Origin: Arthrobacter methylotrophus
GTDB lineage: Bacteria; Actinomycetota; Actinomycetes; Actinomycetales; Micrococcaceae
DNA: 64,000 nucleotides
Assembly: GCF_039539965.1 (NCBI RefSeq)
Contig: NZ_BAABED010000001.1
Coordinates: 3,844,001-3,908,000 of the forward strand
Direction of reading: 5' to 3'
In this document: in pieces, positions 7,847-17,104 of the stretch
Numbering within the stretch: the first letter of the stretch is position 1
How the letters are laid out: every line of letters starts with the position of its first letter
Notes under the pieces: generated by a model
Seen by the model: the letters and a program-made list of their open reading frames with translations, nothing else
The model's database searches: none
What the model was told of the DNA's origin: nothing
Made by a program: the position numbers and the translations under genes

Positions 7847-10800
7847 ATGCAATTTAAAAATGGGAAACTCGTCGGTTTGGTGGTGTCAGCGGGATTGCTA
7901 GCAGCCCCGCTCGCGACCCTACCGGCGATGGCAGCCGATACACCCCCTGCAACAGGCGCGTCGGTGGTGATCAACGAGGCCTATCTCAGTGGCGGCAGCG
8001 CCGGAGCCGCCTTCCGGAACAAGTTCGTGGAGCTGTACAACAGCTCCGACTCCGCCGTAAGCCTGAGCGGATGGTCCCTCCAATACCGTGCGGCGAGCAA
8101 CGTCAATCCGCCCACCTTCATCACTCCCCTCAGCGGCAGCATCCCGGCCAAGGGATACTTCCTCGTCAAGGGCGCCAGCAACAACGCGGCCTCGACGGCG
8201 GCAGAATTGCCAGCCGCCGACGTCGACGGCTCCGGCACGCTCAACCCCAGCGGGAGTGCCGGCACGATCGTCCTCGCGAAACAAGGCACCGCAGTGAACC
8301 CGCTCCCCACGGGTTCCGTAGTGGGCAACCCCGCCGTAGCCGATCTGCTCGGCTACGGCACCACGAACACCTTCGAGACCGCAACAGCCCTCGCGCCGGC
8401 AAGCAACACCGATGTCAGGAGCCTCAACCGGAACAACGGAGCGGACACCAACAACAATGCCGCAGACCTAAGCCTTAGCGCCGCGATCACTCCGACAGCG
8501 GCCGGGGCCACAACCCCTCCGCCGACAGGCCCGGAGACCAAGACCATCGCGGAGATCCAAGGCACCGGAGCAGCCAGCCCGTTCACCGGCGCCACCGTCA
8601 CCACCCGCGGTAAGGTCACCGCCGTCTACCCAACGGGTGGTTTCAACGGCTATTACGTTCAGACCCCCGGAACCGGCGGCGACAACGATCCAGCGGCCAG
8701 GACGGCGTCGGACGCGATTTTCGTCTACTCGCCGTCGACCGTGGAAAGCACCCGGATCGGCGACTACCTCGAGCTCACCGGCGTGGTGAGCGAGTTCGCC
8801 AACCAGACGCAGCTCAGCACAGACGCAGCCGGAGTAAAAAAGCTCAGCGACGCCGCGCCTGAGGTCAAGCCCAGCAACTTCACGCTACCGGCTGACGAAG
8901 CCACCCGCGAGCGCTATGAAGGGATGCTCGTCGCCCCACAGGGTCCCTTTACGGTGACGGACAACTATTCGCTCAACCAGTACGGCGAAATCGCCTTGGC
9001 GGGCGGGACCTCCCCTTTGGTCCAGCCCACAGCAGTGGCAAGCTACGGCTCGCCGGAATACAACGCCGTGGTGGCGGACAACGCCCTGCGGGGCATCAAG
9101 CTCGACGACGGCGCGTCCACGAACTTCCTCAAGGACGCCTCCACGAAGGCGGAGGCGCTCCCCTACCTGAGCGCGAGTGATCCCGTCCGGGTTGGATCGG
9201 CCGCGAGCTTCCGTACCAACGTGATCCTCGGCTACGGGAACAACGCCTGGAAATTCCAGCCGCTCTCCCAGCTGACCCCGGCCACCGCGGATTCCGTGCA
9301 GCCGGTCAGCTTCGCCGGAAGCCGGCCCCAGGCCCCGGCCAACGTGGGAGGCAACCTGAAGATCGCCTCCTTCAATGTGTTGAACTACTTCCCCACCACC
9401 GGTGACCAGCTCAGCGGCTGCACCTACTACACGGACCGCGACGGCAACCCGATTACGGTCAAGGACGGTTGCAACGCCCGCGGCGCGGCGAATGCCGAGA
9501 ACCTCCAGCGCCAGCAGGCAAAGATCGTCGCCGCCATCACGAAGTCCGGCGCCGACGTCGTCTCCCTCGAAGAGATCGAGAACTCGGCACAGTTCGGCAA
9601 GAACCGCGACGATGCCCTCGCGAAGCTCGTGGATTCCCTCAACATTGAAACCCCGGGAATCTGGGACTACGTCCGCACGCCTGCCAACGCTCCTCCACTG
9701 AGCGACGAAGACATGATCCGTACGGCTTTCATTTTCAAGAAGGCCACAGCCGAACCACTGGGTGAGTCGATCATCCACAACGACACCGTTGCCTTCGCCA
9801 GCGCACGCAAGCCCCTCGCCCAGGTTTTCAAGCCGGTGGGAGCAAGCGATGACAAGAAGTTCATCGCGATCGTGAACCACTTCAAGTCCAAGGGCTCCGC
9901 AGTCACGCCGGACGACACCGACAAGGGCCAAGGCGCCTCCAACATTGCCCGCACCAAGCAGGCCCAGTCGCTCCTAACCTTCGCCGATGGGTTGAAGTCC
10001 TCCATGGGCACCGACAAAGTGTTCCTGATCGGCGATTTCAACGCCTATTCCAAAGAGGACCCGATCAACGTACTGACGGGGGCCGGCTACGCGGATCTGG
10101 AAACCACCACGGGCAAGCACTCGTACTTGTTCGGCGGAATGGTCGGCTCCCTCGACCATATCCTGGCTTCTCCCACCGCTCATGAGGTGGTCACGGGAAC
10201 CGACATCTGGAACATCAACTCGGTGGAGTCGGTGGCATTCGAGTACAGCAGGTACAACAACAACGTGGTGGACTACTACGCCGCGGACCAGTTCCGGGCC
10301 AGTGACCACGACCCCGTCGTGGTTGGCTTGAACCTTCCCACCACCCCGGCCAGCGTCGACCTGCAGTTCCTGGGGATCAACGACTTCCACGGACGCATCG
10401 ACAGCAACACCGTCCTGTTTGCCAGCACCATCGAACAGCTCCGTGCGGGGGCCACACCCGGTTCCACTGCGTTCATCTCCGCGGGAGACAACATCGGGGC
10501 ATCCCTTTTCGCCTCCGCGGTGGCCAAGGACCAGCCAACTCTCGATGTGCTGAACGCCCTTGAGCTCAAGGCCTCCGCCGTGGGCAACCACGAGTTCGAC
10601 GGCGGATGGGCGGACTTGCGCGACCGCGTCATCGCTGGCGGAAACAACGCGAAGTTCCCCCTCCTGGGTGCCAACGTCTATCAGAAGGGCAGCACCACCC
10701 CGGTGTTGCCCGAGTACACCGTCGTGGACATGAACGGCGTCAAGGTGGCTGTCATCGGCACCGTGACACAGGAGACCCCGTCCTTGGTCAGCCCGGCCGG

Positions 10801-12343
10801 AATCGCGGACCTCGAGTTCGGTGACCCCGTGGACGCCGTCAACCGCGTTGCTGCCAAGATCAAGGGCGGCAAGCTGGCCGATGTGATCGTCGCGGAGATC
10901 CACGACGGCGCCGGAGCCGGTACGCCGGAAGGCGCCACCATCGATCAGGAAATCGCCGCGGGCGGCCCGTTCGCCAAGCTTGTCAAGGAAACCACCCCCG
11001 ATGTGGCGGCCATCTTCACCGGCCACACGCACAAGGAATACGCCTGGGACGCCCCGATCCTCGACGCCAAGGGCCAGCCGACGGGCAAGACCCGCCCGAT
11101 CGTCCAGACCGGCAACTACGGCGAAAACATCGGGCGTATCACCTTGACCTTGGACACCAAGACCATGGCCGTGACCGCCTACACAGCCGGCAACGTCAAG
11201 CGCTCAACAACGGACATGTCCGGAACCTACCCCCGTGTTGCACAGGTCAAGGCGATCGTCGACAAGGCGCTTGCCGACGCCGCCGCCGTCGGCAACCACC
11301 CCATTGGCGCAGTGACTGGGGATATCACCACGGCGTTCACGCCTGACCCCGCCGGCGGGACTCCCAAGCGTGATGACCGCGCGAGCGAATCCACTCTGGG
11401 CAATCTGGTGGCCGACTCCCTGGTGGATACGCTCAGGGCACCCGAACTTGGCGGGGCTGAGATCGGCGTCGTGAACCCCGGCGGTTTGCGCAACGAGCTC
11501 TACTACGCGCCCGACGGCACCATCACCTACGCGGAGGCCAACGCAGTACTTCCCTTCGTAAACAATCTGTGGACCACCTCCCTGACGGGTGCCAAGTTCA
11601 AGGCGCTTCTTGAGCAACAGTGGCAGACCAACGCCGATGGTTCTGTGCCGAGCCGGCCGTACCTGCAGCTCGGCGTATCCAAGAACGTGAACTACACGTA
11701 CGACGCCGGCCGTGCGGCAGGCGACCGGGTCACCTCCGTTTGGGTGAATGGCGCGCTGATCGACCCCACCAAGCTGTACCGAATCGGTACTTTCAGCTTC
11801 TTGGCGGCAGGTGGCGACAACTTCCGGGTCTTCACGGAAGGCGGTAATACCAAGGACTCCGGACTGGTGGATCGTGACGCGTGGATCAAGTACTTGCGAG
11901 AGCACCAGCCCGTGTCGCCGGACTTCGCCCGCCGATCCGTAGCCGTCGCGAACACCACGGCGGCAGAAGTGAAGAACGGTGACGCGGTGACCCTGGCCGT
12001 GTCCAAGCTGAACCTGACCTCGCTCGGCAGCCCGCAAAACACCTCGCTCCGGGCTGTCTTCACGGATGCCAAGGGGCTCGCAACCCAGCTGGGAACGGTC
12101 GCCGTGACTTCCGGTGCAGCGACGGTGAACGTCAAGGTACCTGCAGGAGCGGCCGCCGGCACGGGCACTTTGGCGCTCACCGCCGTCGAGTCCGGGACCG
12201 TGGTGAAGACCGCCGTCAAGATTGCCCTCCCGCTGCCTCCGAAGTGCACTGCGCCTGTCATGCCAAACAAGTGGTACGACATCCTTGGCTGGCTCAAGTA
12301 TGCCTTTGCCTGGCTTGAATACCAGGGATGCCTGAGGGGCTAA
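7847..12343 (+). CDS. Secreted ExeM/NucH-type nuclease fused to a 5'-nucleotidase
   Basis: 1,498 residues. The Sec signal peptide (MQFKNGKLVGLVV...LPAMAAD) is followed by a lamin-tail-like domain (about residues 45-165, VINEAYLSGGSAG...FVELYNSS) and an OB-like region. The endonuclease/exonuclease/phosphatase domain covers about 503-825, with LKIASFNVLNYF, VVSLEEIEN, FLIGDFNAY, SLDHILAS and SDHDPVVVG. The 5'-nucleotidase metallophosphatase starts near 839 (LQFLGINDFHGRID, SAGDNIGASL, VGNHEFDGG, FTGHTHKEY) with its C-terminal substrate domain (VNPGGLRNEL, FLAAGGDNFRVF). An Ig-like tail and a tryptophan-rich C-terminus follow. It probably degrades extracellular DNA and dephosphorylates the released nucleotides, scavenging phosphate and nucleosides. 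No sorting motif is seen, so release into the medium is likely. The ribosome site (GAAAG) is weak. Confidence 0.92.
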   Translation: MQFKNGKLVGLVVSAGLLAAPLATLPAMAADTPPATGASVVINEAYLSGGSAGAAFRNKFVELYNSSDSAVSLSGWSLQYRAASNVNPPTFITPLSGSIPAKGYFLVKGASNNAASTAAELPAADVDGSGTLNPSGSAGTIVLAKQGTAVNPLPTGSVVGNPAVADLLGYGTTNTFETATALAPASNTDVRSLNRNNGADTNNNAADLSLSAAITPTAAGATTPPPTGPETKTIAEIQGTGAASPFTGATVTTRGKVTAVYPTGGFNGYYVQTPGTGGDNDPAARTASDAIFVYSPSTVESTRIGDYLELTGVVSEFANQTQLSTDAAGVKKLSDAAPEVKPSNFTLPADEATRERYEGMLVAPQGPFTVTDNYSLNQYGEIALAGGTSPLVQPTAVASYGSPEYNAVVADNALRGIKLDDGASTNFLKDASTKAEALPYLSASDPVRVGSAASFRTNVILGYGNNAWKFQPLSQLTPATADSVQPVSFAGSRPQAPANVGGNLKIASFNVLNYFPTTGDQLSGCTYYTDRDGNPITVKDGCNARGAANAENLQRQQAKIVAAITKSGADVVSLEEIENSAQFGKNRDDALAKLVDSLNIETPGIWDYVRTPANAPPLSDEDMIRTAFIFKKATAEPLGESIIHNDTVAFASARKPLAQVFKPVGASDDKKFIAIVNHFKSKGSAVTPDDTDKGQGASNIARTKQAQSLLTFADGLKSSMGTDKVFLIGDFNAYSKEDPINVLTGAGYADLETTTGKHSYLFGGMVGSLDHILASPTAHEVVTGTDIWNINSVESVAFEYSRYNNNVVDYYAADQFRASDHDPVVVGLNLPTTPASVDLQFLGINDFHGRIDSNTVLFASTIEQLRAGATPGSTAFISAGDNIGASLFASAVAKDQPTLDVLNALELKASAVGNHEFDGGWADLRDRVIAGGNNAKFPLLGANVYQKGSTTPVLPEYTVVDMNGVKVAVIGTVTQETPSLVSPAGIADLEFGDPVDAVNRVAAKIKGGKLADVIVAEIHDGAGAGTPEGATIDQEIAAGGPFAKLVKETTPDVAAIFTGHTHKEYAWDAPILDAKGQPTGKTRPIVQTGNYGENIGRITLTLDTKTMAVTAYTAGNVKRSTTDMSGTYPRVAQVKAIVDKALADAAAVGNHPIGAVTGDITTAFTPDPAGGTPKRDDRASESTLGNLVADSLVDTLRAPELGGAEIGVVNPGGLRNELYYAPDGTITYAEANAVLPFVNNLWTTSLTGAKFKALLEQQWQTNADGSVPSRPYLQLGVSKNVNYTYDAGRAAGDRVTSVWVNGALIDPTKLYRIGTFSFLAAGGDNFRVFTEGGNTKDSGLVDRDAWIKYLREHQPVSPDFARRSVAVANTTAAEVKNGDAVTLAVSKLNLTSLGSPQNTSLRAVFTDAKGLATQLGTVAVTSGAATVNVKVPAGAAAGTGTLALTAVESGTVVKTAVKIALPLPPKCTAPVMPNKWYDILGWLKYAFAWLEYQGCLRG

Positions 12344-12360
12344 TCTCAGCACCAACCCCG

Positions 12361-12467
12361 GATGAGCATGCTCTCCCTTGGCCTCGGCGGATGGACATAT
12401 GAGGAATATGCCCACTCGTTGAGACGGGCGGGGAGCATGCTCATTCTTCTTTGCGGAGCATGCTCAT
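12361..12467. repeat. Degraded copy of the GCATGC/GGACATAT palindrome family
   Basis: Contains three GAGCATGCTC blocks (near 12364, 12433 and 12457) and a central GGACATATGAGGAATATGCCC matching the inner stem of the 7601-7685 element with several mismatches. The last block overlaps the 3' end of the next gene and supplies its TGA stop (12464-12466 read on the minus strand). It lies between two convergent genes. Confidence 0.7.
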
Positions 12468-14446
12468 TTTTGGAGGGGAAGGCCGAGCATGTCCCTGGCG
12501 ATTTCGTCCGCGTCGCGGAGTGTGCGCTGGCCGCTCTTGTACGCCGGGCCGTTGGAAGGCCGGGCCTCCGCGGCAATGGCCGTCCCCCATTGGGTCGAGG
12601 AAAGCTGCAAGCCAAGGGCGTACAACCCGGGAGTCACGGAGCCGTTGGCGCCCACTAAACGGTACGGATGCGAGTGAACATCCAATCCGGAGGTCTGCAC
12701 CGGCATTCCCTCGGCGGTCATCATCATCTTGGGCCGCACCAAGCCGTCGGCAAGCAACTGCCGCAGGAACGGGGAATCGCTCACTCCCACCCTGTTCGCC
12801 GGGGACATGGCCTCGATTAAAGTCCTGGCTTGCGCTGCGTCGTCGTGCACCCAGGCGGATACCGCTTGGAAGGCACGCCTGGAACGGTCCACGTTGAATC
12901 GCGGATCCGGACCCACGAAACTCACGACGCCGGCACGCGCCAAGGCGGCCAACTGTTCTGCGCGCAGCGCGGGAGGCCCGCTAGCGAGTCCCTCGACGAA
13001 GGACTCGAACCAGCCCCGCAACTCGCCCACCCACGATTGGTCCGTGATGCCGCCGTCGGCCACCGCACTTTTCAGGACGGCCCGTCCCGTATGCAGGGCA
13101 CCGATGGCCATCTTCACGGGATCGGCCTCCCCCAGGGAGGAACGGCGGGCATCGTCGTCCAGATAGTCCACGACGGCGTCGTCGAGTGCCTTCCTCGACG
13201 CAAATGAACGCCCGGCCAACGGCGCCGCGAGACCCAGCAGGTCGAGGCGGCGTGACGCTGCAACATGGTGTGAAACCAGCTCGTTTACTTGGTTTTCCCA
13301 TCGACCGGTGGCATGCGCATGAGGCCGCAGCAGCTCTTCGAGGGCAGTCAGGAAGTCCGTCGCATGAGACACTGCCACTGGTTCCGCCACGACCAACGTC
13401 GAGTAGTAGGCCCACAGGGCATCCCGATGCAGGAGCGGCCAGAGATCGTGATCGAATCCGGGTTGAATGCCCGCGGCGGCGAAGCGTTCCAATGCGCTCT
13501 CGGTCAAGTACCGCAAACGCACGGACTTCGGATAATAGCCATCCAGTCCGGCCTTGGCCCGGTACGGAGTGCCGCGCCTGGATGCCGCAATGATCTTCGG
13601 TTCCCTGCCCGACGGCAAGTACTTGAGCTTTCCCGGGAGGCCATCGCCCGCAGCCACGAATCGTCCCCCGCGACTTTCCGTCAGCTGGCCGAGCAGGTCG
13701 AAGAAGTTCAGTCCCATACCCCGCACCAGCACCGGTTCGGAATCTGGGACCAGTGCCCAGTCCACGTCGGCCGGAGCCGCCGGGGGCAGATACAGCAAAC
13801 CAAGCTCCGCCGCGGCTTCGCTGAACGAGCGCTGCTCCGGGTTGAGTCGGGACTCAAGGTGGCCCAGCGCAAGGACGAGGGAATCGACGGCGAGCCGGCC
13901 GCCGTCGTCGAGTTCGACGTCGAACCCTCCGCCCGCGGGCCCCGCCGCCGCGTCCGGCAAGGGACGGGCCGCCACGGCGCTGCTCCGATGGAAAGCGATT
14001 TCGACGCCGGCCGGGACACGCTCCAGCAGTTCTTCCAGCGTGGTACGCAGGTACCGCCCATAAAGGGCGCGGCTGGGAAAGTCGCGGGAAGCGAGCGCAG
14101 CAAGTTCGGCCCGTTCCTCGGCGCTCAGGCCTGAACCGTCGCCGGAGCGCTGCTCCGCGCGCCATTTCTCAAAGGAACCCCCGGCCAACGGCGGCGCGAG
14201 CCCGGGGTCTTCGGGGATCAACGTGGGGTAGAACGACTGCGTATTCATGAGGTATAGCCGGGATTGTTCGGGCTGCCAGACGTGTCCGGGACCGGCGGGA
14301 TAGGGATCCACGACGTCGATGTGCAAGGAACGTCCGGCCGTTTCCGTCGCAGCCCAATTGGCGAGCAAACGCTCCAGCACACTGGTGCCGCGGGGACCTG
14401 CCCCGATCAGCCCCACCCGAATGTTCTGCGATTTACCCACGCCCAA
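12464..14446 (-). CDS. FAD/NAD(P)-binding protein (PF13454-like)
   Basis: 660 residues. The N-terminal dinucleotide-binding fold reads IRVGLIGAGPRGTSVLERLL, followed by VVDPYPAGPGHVWQPEQ and LYLMNTQ, characteristic of the FAD-NAD(P)-binding family found in many actinobacteria. A second motif (SLVLALGHLES) and VLVRGMGLNFFDLL follow. The reaction is unknown; some members sit in siderophore or secondary-metabolite loci, but nothing here supports that. The gene ends inside a palindromic repeat that provides the stop codon after LPLQK. It is divergent from the S9 peptidase gene across 53 bp. Confidence 0.8.
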   Translation of the reverse strand: MGVGKSQNIRVGLIGAGPRGTSVLERLLANWAATETAGRSLHIDVVDPYPAGPGHVWQPEQSRLYLMNTQSFYPTLIPEDPGLAPPLAGGSFEKWRAEQRSGDGSGLSAEERAELAALASRDFPSRALYGRYLRTTLEELLERVPAGVEIAFHRSSAVAARPLPDAAAGPAGGGFDVELDDGGRLAVDSLVLALGHLESRLNPEQRSFSEAAAELGLLYLPPAAPADVDWALVPDSEPVLVRGMGLNFFDLLGQLTESRGGRFVAAGDGLPGKLKYLPSGREPKIIAASRRGTPYRAKAGLDGYYPKSVRLRYLTESALERFAAAGIQPGFDHDLWPLLHRDALWAYYSTLVVAEPVAVSHATDFLTALEELLRPHAHATGRWENQVNELVSHHVAASRRLDLLGLAAPLAGRSFASRKALDDAVVDYLDDDARRSSLGEADPVKMAIGALHTGRAVLKSAVADGGITDQSWVGELRGWFESFVEGLASGPPALRAEQLAALARAGVVSFVGPDPRFNVDRSRRAFQAVSAWVHDDAAQARTLIEAMSPANRVGVSDSPFLRQLLADGLVRPKMMMTAEGMPVQTSGLDVHSHPYRLVGANGSVTPGLYALGLQLSSTQWGTAIAAEARPSNGPAYKSGQRTLRDADEIARDMLGLPLQK

Positions 14447-14499
14447 GCCTAACTTCTTGTGACTTGCTTCCTGCTCAGACAGTCACCCTAGGATGAGGG

Positions 14500-16761
14500 A
14501 TGACCACCACAGCAGCTGATCAAGCGCCCGCGCCCGACAACGAAACTGCCCAGGGAACCGCAATCGCCCCCGAACCTGTCGATGAGAACATCTGGCTCGA
14601 AGACATTCACGGCGAGGAACAGCTGGCCTGGGTGCGGGAGCAAAATGCCCGCACCGAAGACTTGCTCGACGACGCCGGGTACGCCGCCTTGGAAGCCGGA
14701 ATCCTGGAGGTTCTGGACTCCACGGACAGGATCGCCATGGTCAACAAACGCGGCGAGCACTACTACAACTTCTGGAAAGACCAACAAAACCCCAAGGGCC
14801 TCTGGCGCCGGACCACTTGGGAAAGCTACCTCAGCGAGGCTCCGGAATGGGACGTGCTCCTGGACATCGATGCCCTGGCCGCGACGGAAGGCGAAGAATG
14901 GGTCTTCCACGGCGCCAACTTCCTGCGTCCAGCCGAAGGGGAACCGCATCGCTTCGCCATCATCGCCCTCTCCCCCGACGGCGGTGACGCCAACCGCCAT
15001 CGTGAGTTCGACGTCGAGACCCGCAGTTTCGTGGACCCGGCCGCGGGCGGCTTCGACCTTCCGACGGCGAAGGGCAACGTGAGCTGGCTCGACGCCGATA
15101 CCCTGCTGGTTGCCACTACCGCCGACGGTCTCCCACGCACCAGCTCATCCTATGCGCGCACGGGAGTCAGGCTTCGGCGCAAGCAAGCTTTGGCTGAAGC
15201 CGAACGGATCTTCGAGATCCCCGAAGACCATATGATGGCCCTTGTCGCCCACGACTCCACGCCTGGATTTGAACGCACCTTCGCAGTGGACTGGATCGAC
15301 TTCTTCAACCGGACCACCTCCGTGCTGCAGGACGACGCATGGCTTCCCCTTGACGTCCCCACTGACGTCAACCTCAGTTCCCACCGCGAATGGATCATGT
15401 TCCGTCCACGGCAGGACTGGACCGCGGGCGGAACCACCTACCCCGCCGGGTCTCTGCTGGCTGCCGACTTCGAGGGCTACTTGTCCGGGGCACGCGACTT
15501 CACGGTGCTTTTCACCCCGGATGAGCACACCTCCCTGCAGTCCTGGAGCTGGACGCGGGACTACCTCCTCCTGAACCTCCTGCACGATGTCTCTTCCGAA
15601 ATCAGGGTGCTGGACCCCGCGCGCAAGGACTCTGCCGGCGGGTGGGCCGTGACCCTGTTGGATGCGTGCCCGCCGTTGCACGATGTGAACGCCTACGCGG
15701 TGGACGACGAGGACGAAACGGAGGGCGACGACGCCGGCAACGACTACTGGCTCGTTGCGACCGGCTTCACCACTCCCACCACCCTCCTGCGGGGCACCTT
15801 GTCTGCCGGCACCCCCAGCTACACCCTCGATGCAGGACACGACGGCGGGGTGTCCAGCAAGCACGCAGTGGTGAAGTCCTCGCCGTCCTTCTTCAACGAG
15901 GCGGACTATGAGGTCCAGCAACACTTTGCCACCTCGGCAGACGGCACCCGGGTGCCCTACTTCCAGGTGGCTTCGAAGGGCCTGGATCTCGACGGCGAGA
16001 ACCCCACGCAGCTTTCGGGCTACGGTGGATTCGAGGTCTCGAGGACCCCTGCCTACAGCGGAGCCATCGGGCGTGCCTGGCTGGAACGCCGAAGCGAAAG
16101 CATCCAATCCGAAGACGGCTCCGCGGAACATTCCCGTGGCGGGGTGTACGTCGTGGCCAACATCCGCGGCGGCGGGGAGTACGGTCCTGCTTGGCACCGC
16201 GCAGCCCTGCAAGCGAATCGACACCGCGCGTTCGAAGACTTCGCCGCAGTGGCGCGAGACCTCATCGCGCGCGGCGTCACCAGCCCGCGCAGGCTCGGCT
16301 GCGTCGGCGGCTCCAACGGCGGACTGCTCGTGGGCAATATGCTGACCCAGTACCCGGAGTTGTTCGGCGCTGTGTCGTGCGGTGTCCCGCTGCTGGACAT
16401 GCGCCGCTACACGAAGCTTTCTGCGGGCTACTCCTGGATTGCGGAATACGGCGATCCCGACATCCCGGAACAGTGGGATTACATCGGCACATTCTCGCCT
16501 TACCACCTGCTGCGCGACGGTGTGGACTACCCGGAGACGTTCATCTGGACGGCCACTTCCGATGACCGGGTGGGCCCGGTCCAAGCCCGGAAGATGGCTG
16601 CCCGGATGCAGGCCATGGGCATCCCGAACGTGTGGTTCCACGAAGCGCTGGAAGGTGGTCATGCAGGGGCCTCGGACAACCGCCAGGCGGCCTCGCTCCA
16701 AGCCCGCAGCCAGCACTTCCTCTGGCGGGCACTTGCGGGCCGGCAGGGTGCCGGGGCCTGA
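14500..16761 (+). CDS. Prolyl oligopeptidase family (S9) serine peptidase
   Basis: 753 residues, predicted cytoplasmic (no signal peptide). The N-terminal half is the beta-propeller of the S9A type (ENIWLEDIHGEEQLAWVREQNART is the usual opening). The C-terminal alpha/beta-hydrolase domain has the nucleophile in GGSNGGLLVGN (about residue 606), the Asp in TSDDRVGPVQ (about 686) and the His in EGGHAGASD (about 718). It is expected to cleave short proline-containing peptides. ATG 14500 follows GGATGAGGG. Length is in the range of bacterial family members (about 700-750). Confidence 0.93.
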   Translation: MTTTAADQAPAPDNETAQGTAIAPEPVDENIWLEDIHGEEQLAWVREQNARTEDLLDDAGYAALEAGILEVLDSTDRIAMVNKRGEHYYNFWKDQQNPKGLWRRTTWESYLSEAPEWDVLLDIDALAATEGEEWVFHGANFLRPAEGEPHRFAIIALSPDGGDANRHREFDVETRSFVDPAAGGFDLPTAKGNVSWLDADTLLVATTADGLPRTSSSYARTGVRLRRKQALAEAERIFEIPEDHMMALVAHDSTPGFERTFAVDWIDFFNRTTSVLQDDAWLPLDVPTDVNLSSHREWIMFRPRQDWTAGGTTYPAGSLLAADFEGYLSGARDFTVLFTPDEHTSLQSWSWTRDYLLLNLLHDVSSEIRVLDPARKDSAGGWAVTLLDACPPLHDVNAYAVDDEDETEGDDAGNDYWLVATGFTTPTTLLRGTLSAGTPSYTLDAGHDGGVSSKHAVVKSSPSFFNEADYEVQQHFATSADGTRVPYFQVASKGLDLDGENPTQLSGYGGFEVSRTPAYSGAIGRAWLERRSESIQSEDGSAEHSRGGVYVVANIRGGGEYGPAWHRAALQANRHRAFEDFAAVARDLIARGVTSPRRLGCVGGSNGGLLVGNMLTQYPELFGAVSCGVPLLDMRRYTKLSAGYSWIAEYGDPDIPEQWDYIGTFSPYHLLRDGVDYPETFIWTATSDDRVGPVQARKMAARMQAMGIPNVWFHEALEGGHAGASDNRQAASLQARSQHFLWRALAGRQGAGA

Positions 16762-16806
16762 TCATCACCCTGCCGGCCCGCCCCGCGGCTGCTAGACTCC
16801 CCCGTT

Positions 16807-16836
16807 TTGCGCTGCGTGCCCAGTTCTGCGTATCCT
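16807..16836 (+). promoter_or_regulatory. Possible promoter of tRNA-Ser(GCT)
   Basis: TTGCGC (16807-16812), an 18-bp spacer and TATCCT (16831-16836) lie 22 bp before the tRNA. This is a plausible sigma-70-like arrangement for a stable RNA gene, but the match is modest. Confidence 0.3.
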
Positions 16837-16858
16837 TGGTTGGCTAGCAATAGCAACT

Positions 16859-16946
16859 GGAGACGTGCCAGAGCGGCCGAATGGGCTTCACTGCTAATGA
16901 AGTGTGGGGCACAACTCCACCGGGGGTTCAAATCCCCCCGTCTCCG
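16859..16946 (+). tRNA. tRNA-Ser(GCT)
   Basis: An 88-nt class II tRNA. Acceptor GGAGACG (16859-16865) pairs with CGTCTCC (16939-16945), discriminator G16946. The anticodon stem CTTCA/TGAAG encloses anticodon GCT at 16893-16895. A long variable arm and the T-loop GGTTCAAAT are present. CCA is not encoded. It reads AGC/AGU serine codons. Confidence 0.97.
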
Positions 16947-16952
16947 CGTTTT

Positions 16953-16982
16953 GGCCCCGGTCTTTTGGACCGGGGCCTTTTT
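16953..16982 (+). terminator. Intrinsic terminator after tRNA-Ser(GCT)
   Basis: A perfect 10-bp GC-rich stem GGCCCCGGTC/GACCGGGGCC (16953-16962 with 16968-16977), TTTTG loop and a run of five T. This is a textbook rho-independent terminator. Confidence 0.92.
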
Positions 16983-17104
16983 GCATTCCAGGTCCCGAGG
17001 GCCGGAATTTCTGGGTTTTGGCGTGGTTCATGTCGCAGACTCTTGGAATTCAGCTCGCGCCAGTAGCCTCGTCCGGGTGATCCGAGACCGACGAGGAGAA
17101 GTTC

